This document shows, one piece after another, positions 15,001 to 27,813 of a stretch of 64,000 nucleotides of DNA. The translations under genes and the position numbers were made by a program. Each line of letters starts with the position of its first letter. Positions within the stretch are counted from its first letter, which is position 1. This DNA is from Aedes albopictus (Eukaryota; Arthropoda; Insecta; Diptera; Culicidae): contig NC_085138.1 of the NCBI RefSeq assembly GCF_035046485.1, forward strand, positions 64,720,580 to 64,784,579, read 5' to 3'. The notes beneath the pieces are model-generated. The model worked only from the letters and a program-made list of their open reading frames with translations. It was not told the origin of the DNA and did not search any database.

Positions 15001-18000
15001 GCTGCAAGGTGTGCGCCTCACTCAAAATAGTCAAATCGCTTTATAAGTTTGGAGCTTTAATCATTGCAACTAATGGAACCACTAAACGCTTTATTTAAAC
15101 ATTCATGTAACAAAATTAACTGAAAATTCAGTAGAAAAAATCTTCTTTACGAGTGCCTTGTAGAGCAACATTTTGATTTCGCACCTTTGTAACTGATAGA
15201 AACACTAAAAGCTTCGTTTAAATTCATATTCAGTAGTGAAACACTTCTTCAAAAATGATACTTAGAACAAATAAGCTTTATATTCAGTTTTAATGAATTC
15301 ATTTTAAATTTCAGATTACAAGCGGCGTGCGCGTTTCATTGCCTCGCGCGAATGTAATTTGAGCTGGAAAAAAATGTTCTGGACGGCTGCAAGGTGTGCG
15401 CCTCACTCAATATAGTCAAATCGCTTTATAAGTTTGGAGCTTTAATCATTGCAACTAATGGAACCATTAAACGCTTTATTTAAACATTCATGTAACAAAA
15501 TTAACTGAAAATTCAGTAGAAAAAATCTTCTTTACGAGTGCCTTGTAGAGCAACATTTTGATTTCGCACCTTTGTAACTGATAGAAACACTAGAAGCCTC
15601 GTTTAAATTCATATTCAGTAGTGAAACACTTCTTCAAAAATGATACTTAGAACAAATAAGCTTTATATTCAGTTTTAATGAATTCATTTTAAATTTCAGA
15701 TTACAAGCGGCGTGCGCGTTTCATTGCCTCGCGCGAATGTGATTTGAGCAGGAAAAAAATGTTCTGGACGGTTGCAAGGTGTGCGCCTCACTCAATATAG
15801 TCAAATCGCTTTATAAGTTTGGAGCTTTAATCATTGCAACTAATGGAACCACTAAACGCTTCATTTAAACATTCACTAAACAAAATTAATTGAAAATCAG
15901 TAGAAAAATCTTCTTTACGAGTGCCTTGTAGAGCAACATTTTGATTTCGCACCTTTGTAACTGATAGAAACACTAAAAGCCTTGTTCAAATTCATATTCA
16001 GTAGTGAAACACTTCTTCAAAAATGATACTTAGAACAAATAAGCTTTATATTCAGTTTTAATGAATTCATTTTAAATTTCAGATTACATGCGGCGTGCGC
16101 GTTTCATTGCCTCGCGCGAATGTGATTTGAGCAGGAAAAAAATGTTCTGGACGGCTGCAAGGTGTGCGCCTCACTCAATATAGTCAAATCGCTTTATAAG
16201 TTTGGAGCTTTAATCATTGCAACTAATGGAACCATTAAACGCTTTATTTAAACATTCATGTAACAAAATTAACTGAAAATTCAGTAGAAAAAATCTTCTT
16301 TACGAGTGCCTTGTAGAGCAACATTTTGATTTCGCACCTTTGTAACTGATAGAAACACTAGAAGCCTCGTTTAAATTCATATTCAGTAGTGAAACACTTC
16401 TTCAAAAATGATACTTAGAACAAATAAGCTTTATATTCAGTTTTAATGAATTCATTTTAAATTTCAGATTACAAGCAGTGAGCGCGTTTCATTGCCTCGC
16501 GCGAATGTGATTTGAGCAGGAAAAAAATGTTCTGGACGGTTGCAAGGTGTGCGCCTCACTCAATATAGTCAAATCGCTTTATAAGTTTGGAGCTTTAATC
16601 ATTGCAACTAATGGAACCACTAAACGCTTCATTTAAACATTCACTAAACAAAATTAATTGAAAATCAGTAGAAAAATCTTCTTTACGAGTGCCTTGTAGA
16701 GCAACATTTTGATTTCGCACCTTTGTAACTGATAGAAACACTAAAAGCCTTGTTCAAATTCATATTCAGTAGTGAAACACTTCTTCAAAAATGATACTTA
16801 GAACAAATAAGCTTTATATTCAGTTTTAATGAATTCATTTTAAATTTCAGATTACATGCGGCGTGCGCGTTTCATTGCCTCGCGCGAATGTGATTTGAGC
16901 AGGAAAAAAATGTTCTGGACGGCTGCAAGGTGTGCGCCTCACTCAAAATAGTCAAATCGCTTTATAAGTTTGGAGCTTTAATCATTGCAACTAATGGAAC
17001 CACTAAACGCTTTATTTAAACATTCATGTAACAAAATTAACTGAAAATTCAGTAGAAAAAATCTTCTTTACGAGTGCCTTGTAGAGCAACATTTTGATTT
17101 CGCACCTTTGTAACTGATAGAAACACTAAAAGCTTCGTTTAAATTCATATTCAGTAGTGAAACACTTCTTCAAAAATGATACTTAGAACAAATAAGCTTT
17201 ATATTCAGTTTTAATGAATTCATTTTAAATTTCAGATTACAAGCGGCGTGCGCGTTTCATTGCCTCGCGCGAATGTAATTTGAGCTGGAAAAAAATGTTC
17301 TGGACGGCTGCAAGGTGTGCGCCTCACTCAATATAGTCAAATCGCTTTATAAGTTTGGAGCTTTAATCATTGCAACTAATGGAACCACTAAACGCTTCAT
17401 TTAAACATTCACTAAACAAAATTATTTGAAAATCAGTAGAAATATTTTCTTTACGAGTGCCTCGTAGAGCAACATTTTGATTTCGCACCTTTGTTACTGA
17501 TAGAAACACTAAAAGCTTCGTTTAAATTCATATTCAGTAGTGAAACACTTCTTCAAAAATGATACTTAGAACAAATAAGCTTTATATTCAGTTTTAATGA
17601 ATTCATTTTAAATTTCAGATTACAAGCGGCGTGCGCGTTTCATTGCCTCGCGCGAATGTGATTTGAGCAGGAAAAAAATGTTCTGGACGGCTGCAAGGTG
17701 TGCGCCTCACTCAAAATAGTCAAATCGCTTTGTAAGTTTGGAGCTTTAATCATTGCAACTAATGGAACCACTAAACGCTTTATTTAAACATTCATGTAAC
17801 AAAATTAATTGAAAATCAGTAGAAAAATCTTCTTTACGAGTGCCTTGTAGAGCAACATTTTGATTTCGCACCTTTGTAACTGATAGAAACACTAAAAGCT
17901 TCGTTTAAATTCATATTCAGTAGTGAAACACTTCTTCAAAAATGATACTTAGAACAAATAAGCTTTATATTCAGTTTTAATGAATTCATTTTAAATTTCA

Positions 18001-21000
18001 GATTACAAGCGGCGTGCGCGTTTTATTGCCTCGCGCGAATGTGATTTGAGCAGGAAAAAAATGTTCTGGACGGCTGCAATGTGTGCGCCTCACTCAAAAT
18101 AGTCAAATCGCTTTATAAGTTTGGAGCTTTAATCATTGCAACTAATAGAACCAGTAAACGCTGTATTTAAACCTTCATGAAACAAAATTAACTGAAAATT
18201 CAGCAGAAAAATTTTCTTTACGAGTGCCTCTTAGAGCAACATTTTGATTTCGCACCTTTGTAACTGATAGAAACACTAAAAGCTTCGTTTAAATTCATAT
18301 TCAGTAGTGAAACACTTCTTCAAAAATGATACTTAGAACAAATAAGCTTTATATTCAGTTTTAATGAATTCATTTTAAATTTGAGATTACAAGCGGCGTG
18401 CGCGTTTTATTGCCTCGCGCGAATGTGATTTGAGCAGGAAAAAAATGTTCTGGACGGCTGCAATGTGTGCGCCTCACTCAAAATAGTCAAATCGCTTTAT
18501 AAGTTTGGAGCTTTAATCATTGCAACTAATAGAACCACTAAACGCTGTATTTAAACCTTCATGAAACAAAATTAACTGAAAATTCAGCAGAAAAATTTTC
18601 TTTACGAGTGCCTCTTAGAGCAACATTTTGATTTCGCACCTTTGTAACTGATAGAAACACTAAAAGCTTCGTTTAAATTCATATTCAGTAGTGAAACACT
18701 TCTTCAAAAATGATACTTAGAACAAATAAGCTTTATATTCAGTTTTAATGAATTCATTTTAAATTTCAGATTACAAGCGGCGTGCGCGTTTTATTGCCTC
18801 GCGCGAATGTAATTTGAGCAGGAAAAAAATGTTCTGGACGGCTGCAAGGTGTGCGCCTCACTCAAAATAGTCAAATCGCTTTATAAGTTTGGAGCTTTAA
18901 TCATTGCAACTAATGGAACCATTAAACGCTTTATTTAAACATTCATGTAACAAAATTAACTGAAAATTCAGTAGAAAAAATCTTCTTTACGAGTGCCTTG
19001 TAGAGCAACATTTTGATTTCGCACCTTTGTAACTGATAGAAACACTAAAAGCTTCGTTTAAATTCATATTCAGTAGTGAAACACTTCTTCAAAAATGATA
19101 CTTAGAACAAATAAGCTTTATATTCAGTTTTAATGAATTCATTTTAAATTTCAGATTACAAGCGGCGTGCGCGTTTCATTGCCTCGCGCGAATGTGATTT
19201 GAGCAGGAAAAAAATGTTCTGGACGGTTGCAAGGTGTGCGCCTCACTCAATATAGTCAAATCGCTTTATAAGTTTGAAGCTTTAATCATTGCAACTAATG
19301 GAACCACTAAACGCTTCATTTAAACATTCACTAAACAAAATTATTTGAAAATCAGTAGAAATATTTTCTTTACGAGTGCCTCGTAGAGCAACATTTTGAT
19401 TTCGCACCTTTGTTACTGATAGAAACACTAAAAGCTTCGTTTAAATTCATATTCAGTAGTGAAACACTTCTTCAAAAATGATACTTAGAACAAATAAGCT
19501 TTATATTCAGTTTTAATGAATTCATTTTAAATTTGAGATTACAAGCGGCGTGCGCGTTTTATTGCCTCGCGCGAATGTGATTTGAGCAGGAAAAAAATGT
19601 TCTGGACGGTTGCAAGGTGTGCGCCTCACTCAATATAGTCAAATCGCTTTATAAGTTTGGAGCTTTAATCATTGCAACTAATGGAACCACTAAACGCTTC
19701 ATTTAAACATTCACTAAACAAAATTAATTGAAAATCAGTAGAAAAATCTTCTTTACGAGTGCCTTGTAGAGCAACATTTTGATTTCGCACCTTTGTAACT
19801 GATAGAAACACTAAAAGCCTTGTTCAAATTCATATTCAGTAGTGAAACACTTCTTCAAAAATGATACTTAGAACAAATAAGCTTTATATTCAGTTTCAAT
19901 GAATTCATTTTAAATTTCAGATTACATGCGGCGTGCGCGTTTCATTGCCTCGCGCGAATGTGATTTGAGCAGGAAAAAAATGTTCTGGACGGCTGCAAGG
20001 TGTGCGCCTCACTCAAAATAGTCAAATCGCTTTATAAGTTTGGAGCTTTAATCATTGCAACTAATGGAACCACTAAACGCTTCATTTAAACATTCACTAA
20101 ACAAAATTATTTGAAAATCAGTAGAAATATTTTCTTTACGAGTGCCTCGTAGAGCAACATTTTGATTTCGCACCTTTGTAACTGATAGAAACACTAAAAG
20201 CTTCGTTTAAATTCATATTCAGTAGTGAAACACTTCTTCAAAAATGATACTTAGAACAAATAAGCTTTATATTCAGTTTTAATGAATTCATTTTAAATTT
20301 GAGATTACAAGCGGCGTGCGCGTTTTATTGCCCCGCGCGAATGTGATTTGAGCAGGAAAAAAATGTTCTGGACGGTTGCAAGGTGTGCGCCTCACTCAAT
20401 ATAGTCAAATCGCTTTATAAGTTTGGAGCTTTAATCATTGCAACTAATGGAACCACTAAACGCTTCATTTAAACATTCACTAAACAAAATTAATTGAAAA
20501 TCAGTAGAAAAATCTTCTTTACGAGTGCCTTGTAGAGCAACATTTTGATTTCGCACCTTTGTAACTGATAGAAACACTAAAAGCTTCGTTTAAATTCATA
20601 TTCAGTAGTGAAACACTTCTTCAAAAATGATACTTAGAACAAATAAGCTTTATATTCAGTTTTAATGAATTCATTTTAAATTTCAGATTACAAGCGGCGT
20701 GCGCGTTTTATTGCCTCGCGCGAATGTAATTTGAGCAGGAAAAAAATGTTCTGGACGGCTGCAAGGTGTGCGCCTCACTCAAAATAGTCAAATCGCTTTA
20801 TAAGTTTGGAGCTTTAATCATTGCAACTAATGGAACCATTAAACGCTTTATTTAAACATTCACTAAACAAAATTATTTGAAAATCAGTAGAAATATTTTC
20901 TTTACGAGTGCCTCGTAGAGCAACATTTTGATTTCGCACCTTTGTTACTGATAGAAACACTAAAAGCTTCGTTTAAATTCATATTCAGTAGTGAAACACT

Positions 21001-23653
21001 TCTTCAAAAATGATACTTAGAACAAATAAGCTTTATATTCAGTTTTAATGAATTCATTTTAAATTTCAGATTACAAGCGGCGTGCGCGTTTCATTGCCTC
21101 GCGCGAATGTGATTTGAGCAGGAAAAAAATGTTCTGGACGGTTGCAAGGTGTGCGCCTCACTCAATATAGTCAAATCGCTTTATAAGTTTGGAGCTTTAA
21201 TCATTGCAACTAATGGAACCACTAAACGCTTCATTTAAACATTCACTAAACAAAATTATTTGAAAATCAGTAGAAATATTTTCTTTACGAGTGCCTCGTA
21301 GAGCAACATTTTGATTTCGCACCTTTGTTACTGATAGAAACACTAAAAGCTTCGTTTAAATTCATATTCAGTAGTGAAACACTTCTTCAAAAATGATACT
21401 TAGAACAAATAAGCTTTATATTCAGTTTTAATGAATTCATTTTAAATTTCAGATTACAAGCGGCGTGCGCGTTTCATTGCCTCGCGCGAATGTGATTTGA
21501 GCAGGAAAAAAATGTTCTGGACGGCTGCAAGGTGTGCGCCTCACTCAAAATAGTCAAATCACTTTGTAAGTTTGGAGCTTTAATCATTGCAACTAATGGA
21601 ACCACTAAACGCTTCATTTAAACATTCACTAAACAAAATTAATTGAAAATCAGTAGAAAAATCTTCTTTACGAGTGCCTTGTAGAGCAACATTTTGATTT
21701 CGCACCTTTGTAACTGATAGAAACACTAAAAGCCTTGTTCAAATTCATATTCAGTAGTGAAACACTTCTTCAAAAATGATACTTAGAACAAATAAGCTTT
21801 ACACACTCATTCCTGAATTGCCTGTTCGGTACTTTTTTGACGAAAATAGAACAGCAGCACAATTTCGGTAGCTTCGGTAATCGATTTTACTGAGGCTCAG
21901 CACACACACTGTCAAAAACGGGTGCAAAATGTAAACAATCAATTGTTGCTGTATTCAGCTGTTCTATTTTCGTCAAAAATTTACCGAACACGGTACTCAA
22001 AATTAAGTGTGTATATTCAGTTTTAATGAATTCATTTTAAATTTGAGATTACAAGCGGCGTGCGCGTTTTATTGCCTCGCGCGAATGTGATTTGAGCAGG
22101 AAAAAAATGTTCTGGACGGCTGCAAGGTGTGCGCCTCACTCAAAATAGTCAAATCGCTTTATAAGTTTGGAGCTTTAATCATTGCAACTAATGGAACCAC
22201 TAAACGCTGTATTTAAACCTTCATGAAACAAAATTAACTGAAAATTCAGCAGAAAAATTTTCTTTACGAGTGCCTCTTAGAGCAACATTTTGATTTCGCA
22301 CCTTTGTAACTGATAGAAACACTAAAAGCTTCGTTTAAATTCATATTCAGTAGTGAAACACTTCTTCAAAAATGATACTTAGAACAAATAAGCTTTATAT
22401 TCAGTTTTAATGAATTCATTTTAAATTTCAGATTACAAGCGGCGTGCGCGTTTCATTGCCTCGCGCGAATGTAATTTGAGCTGGAAAAAAATGTTCTGGA
22501 CGGCTGCAAGGTGTGCGCCTCACTCAATATAGTCAAATCGCTTTATAAGTTTGGAGCTTTAATCATTGCAACTAATGGAACCATTAAACGCTTTATTTAA
22601 ACATTCATGTAACAAAATTAACTGAAAATTCAGTAGAAAAAATCTTCTTTACGAGTGCCTTGTAGAGCAACATTTTGATTTCGCACCTTTGTAACTGATA
22701 GAAACACTAGAAGCCTCGTTTAAATTCATATTCAGTAGTGAAACACTTCTTCAAAAATGATACTTAGAACAAATAAGCTTTATATTCAGTTTTAATGAAT
22801 TCATTTTAAATTTCAGATTACAAGCAGTGAGCGCGTTTCATTGCCTCGCGCGAATGTGATTTGAGCAGGAAAAAAATGTTCTGGACGGTTGCAAGGTGTG
22901 CGCCTCACTCAATATAGTCAAATCGCTTTATAAGTTTGGAGCTTTAATCATTGCAACTAATGGAACCACTAAACGCTTCATTTAAACATTCACTAAACAA
23001 AATTAATTGAAAATCAGTAGAAAAATCTTCTTTACGAGTGCCTTGTAGAGCAACATTTTGATTTCGCACCTTTGTAACTGATAGAAACACTAAAAGCCTT
23101 GTTCAAATTCATATTCAGTAGTGAAACACTTCTTCAAAAATGATACTTAGAACAAATAAGCTTTATATTCAGTTTTAATGAATTCATTTTAAATTTCAGA
23201 TTACATGCGGCGTGCGCGTTTCATTGCCTCGCGCGAATGTGATTTGAGCAGGAAAAAAATGTTCTGGACGGCTGCAAGGTGTGCGCCTCACTCAAAATAG
23301 TCAAATCGCTTTATAAGTTTGGAGCTTTAATCATTGCAACTAATGGAACCACTAAACGCTTTATTTAAACATTCATGTAACAAAATTAACTGAAAATTCA
23401 GTAGAAAAAATCTTCTTTACGAGTGCCTTGTAGAGCAACATTTTGATTTCGCACCTTTGTAACTGATAGAAACACTAAAAGCTTCGTTTAAATTCATATT
23501 CAGTAGTGAAACACTTCTTCAAAAATGATACTTAGAACAAATAAGCTTTATATTCAGTTTTAATGAATTCATTTTAAATTTCAGATTACAAGCGGCGTGC
23601 GCGTTTCATTGCCTCGCGCGAATGTGATTTGAGTAGGAAAAAAAATGTTCTGT
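1..23653. repeat. Satellite array, unit about 384 bp, about 61 copies
   Basis: The same unit recurs head to tail from the first base. Successive copies of the word GCGCGAATGT begin at 1, 384, 769, 1154, 1537, 1921 and 2306, so the period is 383-385 bp. Each unit carries a CpG-rich block (GCGGCGTGCGCG, then GCCTCGCGCG) inside otherwise AT-rich sequence. Copies differ by a few substitutions and by 1-2 bp indels near CATTCACTAAAC or CATTCATGTAAC. No long reading frame is present. The array is cut by the left window edge and decays near 23640-23653, where the word GTTCTGGACGG becomes GTTCTGTGGGG. Variants are shared between distant copies, which indicates block duplication. Function is unknown; a heterochromatic or pericentromeric satellite is the usual interpretation of such arrays. 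Confidence 0.97.
21802..22011. mobile_element. MITE-like inverted-repeat element inside the satellite (TA target)
   Basis: A 210-bp block interrupts one satellite unit. Its ends are CACACTCATT and AATTAAGTGTG. The left arm carries GACGAAAATAGAACAGC and the right arm carries the same word inverted. The interrupted word AAGCTTTATATTCAG is duplicated by TA on both sides (21800-21801 and 22012-22013), as expected for Tc1/mariner-type insertion. It has no coding capacity. The termini resemble the CACACTAAG ends of the elements at 29054 and 34278. Confidence 0.85.
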
Positions 23654-24740
23654 GGGGCCGCCAAATATACACCTTAAAATTTTTAAGTTAGTTCGTGTTA
23701 TAATTTCGTGTATATCTTCTTAGTTATTTACATCACTTAATTAATAATTTAGTTTAACTTAACAGTTCAGGTTTGTAATGGTTTAGTGGGAACTATCAAA
23801 TGCTAATTTATTATTTTTTAGTAGAAAATAATGTACTCTGAGTGGAGTTTTTTAATGGTGCTGCTCGATATATAAGCTCCCAAAAGCTCCTCAGTTCATT
23901 GTTTCACACACAGATGGCGCCACAAGACTGCTCGAAAAAATTTTCCTGCTCGAATTTTCTTTCCTGCTCGTTTAACAGCAACCTTCCGCTCATCTCTATG
24001 TAGAGGATTTCTAGTCTGTCCGGGGTATAAGTCTACGTAGTTTATGAATGTCCGCTTGGTAAATTTATTACTAAGAAATATAACTACAGACACAATCATT
24101 AAATGATAGCAATAGCTCTCTTGAGGTTTGGATAATAAAATGCAAATGTTCAGGTAGGGCAATTACATATCGTCCCAATCCTGGGCCGGTTAATAAATAA
24201 CAAAAGGAGGAAGTCAGAACACGAAAAGCCACAAACTCAATGCATTGAGTTCTTCGACAGATACTTGCAACATAAACGAACAAAGTAACCACAGACGTAC
24301 ATATTTGCGAAAGGTAACCCTAGGGATAACCCAAACAACCGATGGCAGGTAAATTTGAATAATTAATGGATGCATAAATAGCGGCACAGAGAACAATGAT
24401 GATGGGAGGTTTCGTTCTTGACCGCTTTGCAAACTTCTTGAAAGAAAAAAAAAATGTCTGTTTGCAATCGATTTTTCACTCTCTGTTTGTTCCTTTTAAA
24501 TCGGTTTACAAACAAGACAAGTTTTGGGATTGAAAGCTGGCATCAAAGCAACCCCGCAATTAACGTAGAAAATATTACCAAACGTTTCGAACGTCATTAC
24601 GCTTTGTAGGGGTATTTTTATCAGCGTAACAAAAAAAAGTAAAAAACAAGCAAGGTTACGCCTTCCGATGGGATTATATAATGGTTGAAAATATCACTGA
24701 TAATACAAGAGTACGACCGCACAATTAGACTACGTCGGAA
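23654..24740. other. AT-rich sequence right of the satellite, no gene recognised
   Basis: Only short open frames are present, with no motif I recognise. Two closely spaced copies of the word TTTCCTGCTCG lie at about 23941-23970. Confidence 0.5.
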
Positions 24741-24745
24741 CTCAC

Positions 24746-24760
24746 CTTAATCTGGACCAT
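24746..24760 (-). CDS. Possible first coding exon (MVQIK) of an unidentified minus-strand gene
   Basis: On the minus strand an ATG in a fair context is followed by four codons (Val-Gln-Ile-Lys) and then a strong splice donor, AAG|GTGAGT. The layout is that of a very short first coding exon with a 5' untranslated region to the right (24761 to about 25200). I could not find a second exon to the left before the satellite, so the gene would need a long intron or the signal is chance. No product can be named. RNA-seq reads spliced at 24745 would settle it. Confidence 0.22.
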
Positions 24761-25304
24761 TTTCGAGGTGTGGAAAGAGAACCGTTGAACTGTTGCTGTC
24801 GATCGTCCGAGTTGCTTCAGTAGACTGAACTTGTTGGCGAACTGCTGAACCAAAAGCGGATGCATTTAGGAACCGAAGGAAAAGGCAGTAAAAAAACACG
24901 GTATGATGTTTTACGAGGAAGCACACGCACGCGAGCCTTGCGAAGAACAAACTGCGATGTTTCAGTCCGGTTTTTGCTGCTGACTGGATGGGATGAATGG
25001 AACGAGCCGGGGTTTGGGTAATAATATCAATGGGTGGCAGCGGTACAGCGGGAGAGATTTTGTTCCTTCTCTTGGTAGCACTAGACTGAGGCGGGATCCG
25101 CCAGGCGATGATCATCATCGCCGGACGGGATATGCAATGGTATGAGTGTGGCCGAAAAGATTCGAAAGAAAACGTCAAAACAAACCACAAACACCTACAA
25201 ATGCGGCACGTTAATCTTTTTTCACACATTAGGTCAAGGTAAATCTACACGCTAACCCTCAGCTACCCAGATTTACGTCAAAGCGACCCAGATCGAGCAA
25301 AACT

Positions 25305-26622
25305 CAAGGGGTGGATCACTCTTGAAACATCTGATGTATCAACGTTTTTTGTTGCATTCAAATGCATTTCAATGCATTCATTTATTAATTAAGTAAATTG
25401 ACCACCCATGGCTTGCTACAATGATTGATTCTTGTCAGTTGTCAGCTTCGAACAACAAATGAGTTTCAAGTATGCTGTCTACGTCTAGCTTAAATAGCGA
25501 TACAATTTACTTTCGCTGTCCGAAGATCTGCTGGTATCGCGGGACAGGTGGAACAGACGAGAGGCACCAGGCGGAGGTGACAGGCGATCAATCGTGGTCC
25601 GGAGTTGATCTGGCACTTTGGCGAAACGGCTACCGGAGAGTCAAGGGGCAGCGTCGCCGGCAAGCCGTTGGCGGAATAGCGTCTCACGTCAGCTCCGCAT
25701 GTCGTTGTACACGGGGGTTCCTGACACGGTCCGGCGGTCGATGAATTCTGGCGGGACGAACGGGTCGACGATGCGGCTACTTTATGCTGACCTTGAGCGA
25801 GAGTGGGATTACCGGTGGCGGTGGCTTGATGAGGGTTACCGCAGCACGTCGCGAAATGTTCCTTAGCTAGCGGGTGCTTCAGTCTAATCGGTCAACAGCA
25901 CAAATCGTAACACCTCGCCCACAAGCCCTCAACTGCACGCATTGGAGGCCCAAACGTGGCAACCCCGACCCTAAAGCTTTACACTTCTTGTCATCTTTCC
26001 AGCAGTGCCATCGCCCGATCTTCACTTCGATTTTCTCTCTGTTATATTCCGAAAAATAAGTTTTTTGAGCCATTCTTTAGGATGCGAATAACAAAACCGT
26101 TTACGTTCATGTTCTACAATCAAATCAATATATTTCTCGAATTCTTTACATCTGATCACTTATGACTAAAACTCAGTGAGTCCCAGCCTGGGAGTGTTGT
26201 TAAGACTTCCGAAAGCAGGGTTTCGATACCTACTATTTCAACACTCTCGTCATACTCAGTGCTTCCGCTGGCTTCCACCCACATCGCCACTCGCTTCAGG
26301 TGGCTGCTAAACTCACCACACCTCATCGGCGTGCCGTGGCGCAAATCAGCCCAACAGTCGCGTTCCATCCGTTATCAGAGCTGATCCTGCAAAAATGTCC
26401 GTGTTATAAGTTTGTCAACCTTTGTTTAATAGAATTTTATTCACGATTTCGGTCCAAGTTTTCTATATCCAAATTGACAAGTATAGAATGCATCACAACG
26501 ATTTTCTTCAAAATTTTTGACATTCGCGTATTTCAATGCTAAGTCGATGGAAAAACATAAAAATGCATTTGTATACATTAAATGCAAATCGAATGCACAT
26601 TCAAAGAGTGATCCGCCCCTTG
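25305..26622. mobile_element. hAT-like element, 1.3 kb, 8-bp target duplication GCAAAACT
   Basis: The ends are CAAGGGGTGGATCACTCTT and its near-exact inverse AAGAGTGATCCGCCCCTTG (one T/C difference). They are flanked on both sides by GCAAAACT (25297-25304 and 26623-26630). An 8-bp duplication with CA-start inverted repeats fits hAT transposons. The interior shows no recognisable transposase, so it is probably non-autonomous. It includes a GC-rich block at about 25500-25870 and a minus-strand open frame at 26156-26368. Confidence 0.82.
26156..26368 (-). CDS. Unidentified 70-residue frame inside the hAT-like element
   Basis: The minus-strand frame begins with ATG about 20 bp after a plausible splice acceptor (TTTTTGCAG) and runs 70 codons to TGA. 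Its composition looks coding: it has several Trp, charged residues and a helix-like middle part. It matches no family I recognise. It lies wholly inside the element bounded by GCAAAACT duplications, so it is either part of the element's own gene or a captured host exon. It could also be a chance frame. Confidence 0.25.
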   Translation of the reverse strand: MERDCWADLRHGTPMRCGEFSSHLKRVAMWVEASGSTEYDESVEIVGIETLLSEVLTTLPGWDSLSFSHK

Positions 26623-26630
26623 GCAAAACT

Positions 26631-26907
26631 GCAGTTACTCTAAAGTGGGTAAAGGTACCTTTACTCAAATCTGGGTCACCGGTGATGGTTGCATAATCCG
26701 GGTAAAGGTTACCCTGATTTAGACGTTTCTCACCAGGGTATTTTCTACCCATTTTTATATAAATGAGTAAGCAGCACTGCACGAATCCCTCATGGAATCC
26801 CTTTTGTATTTCTGTTCAACTGAAAAAATAAACTCAAAACAAAACCAGGAAATAAAACACATTAACGATTTATTGATATCTTAAGAACAAGTAGAAATTA
26901 AGGAATA
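26631..26907. other. Intergenic, short inverted stretches only
   Basis: This contains repeated GGGTAAAGG and ACCTTTAC words that partly mirror the left flank at 25245-25296 (CCCAGATTTA). It is probably an older repeat into which the hAT-like element inserted. No gene is seen. Confidence 0.4.
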
Positions 26908-27083
26908 GTGGTTTCTGCTTGTAGTAGTGTTGCGTGTACGTACACGCTGCATTACACGAACACCACTTGAGTTACTGGTTGAAAATAGTAAACAAAGATC
27001 AGCTGTTCCCAGCAAAATCAAAAGGGCATATTTTCAACCAGTAGATTTGCATTAGTGTTCGTGACACCGCGCTGCGAAACCAC
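26908..27083. mobile_element. MITE-like element with TA target
   Basis: The ends GTGGTTTC and GAAACCAC are flanked by TA on both sides. Internal arms are inverted: CGAACAC with ACTGGTTGAAAATA on the left and TATTTTCAACCAGT with GTGTTCG on the right. It is 176 bp and non-coding. Confidence 0.75.
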
Positions 27084-27281
27084 TATATCTTGCAAAACGG
27101 CTCCCATGGCGATAAAGTTGGTCCAGATTTGAAAGTGGCAATTAGTCTACGGTGGCATTCTCATATGCAACGCAATATCTTTGTGTGGCTTTCACAGCTG
27201 GGCCGGTCCTAAATTTATAGAAAAAAGGAATTATAACGATACCGTTGAAATCGATATTAAATTAGATTCTAAATAATTCTA

Positions 27282-27510
27282 CAGTAGACGTTCGATAACT
27301 GCAACATGTTTACGTTTCAGTTAGCGAACAAAATTCGATAACTGCAACGTCAGATAGGCGTCAACAACCCATCAATTGACGTTAAATGAACAAAAAATTC
27401 ATTCAATTGTTCATTTGGGCTAACCTGGCGCACCGTTTTGACCCTGGTTTTGACGGATAGCGGTGCGATAACTGCAAATTTGTTGCACTTACCGGACTTG
27501 CAGTTAAAAG
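27282..27510. mobile_element. TA element of the CAGTAGACGTTC family, right end missing
   Basis: It starts TA|CAGTAGACGTTCGATAACTG. Its right part matches, in inverse, the left part of the complete copy at 28576-28864, sharing AACTGCAAGTCCG and GATAGCGGTGCGATAACTG. The terminal 40 bp or so of the right end are absent, so this copy is truncated or diverged. Confidence 0.7.
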
Positions 27511-27568
27511 TTAGATTGAGTTTAAATAAAAGGGCGAAAGTAACATAAGCGAGTTATTGACTCCTCTT

Positions 27569-27813
27569 CAGGCCAAACATTTCAATAGGTCCTATCTGCA
27601 TTTGAGAGGCTCTCTTTGTTCTCTTTCAATTATTGCAATGTAATGGTACACTTTTCAACTATTTTTGCAGTACAAATCAAAAGACGATTGTTTTGACCAT
27701 CGTTCAATGCAAGGAGACAATCATAATACAAATAAACAGCTGAGATATTAACGAAAGAGAGGGAAACCAAAGAGAGCCTCTCTTCTGCAGGACCTTTAGA
27801 CATGTTTGGCCTG
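27569..27813. mobile_element. MITE-like element with long inverted repeats
   Basis: The left end CAGGCCAAACAT is mirrored by ATGTTTGGCCTG. The arms share AGAGAGGCTCTCTTTG or its inverse over roughly 60 bp. The flank TCTT is present on both sides and may be the target duplication. It is non-coding. Confidence 0.75.

Noticed and set aside
1..23653. CRISPR-like array
   Set aside because: The units are 384 bp and contiguous, with no unique spacers, in a eukaryotic context.
24747..25229. 160-codon minus-strand frame
   Set aside because: It has no motif, its composition is irregular, and its lower end overlaps a better explanation (short first exon MVQIK with 5' untranslated region in another frame).
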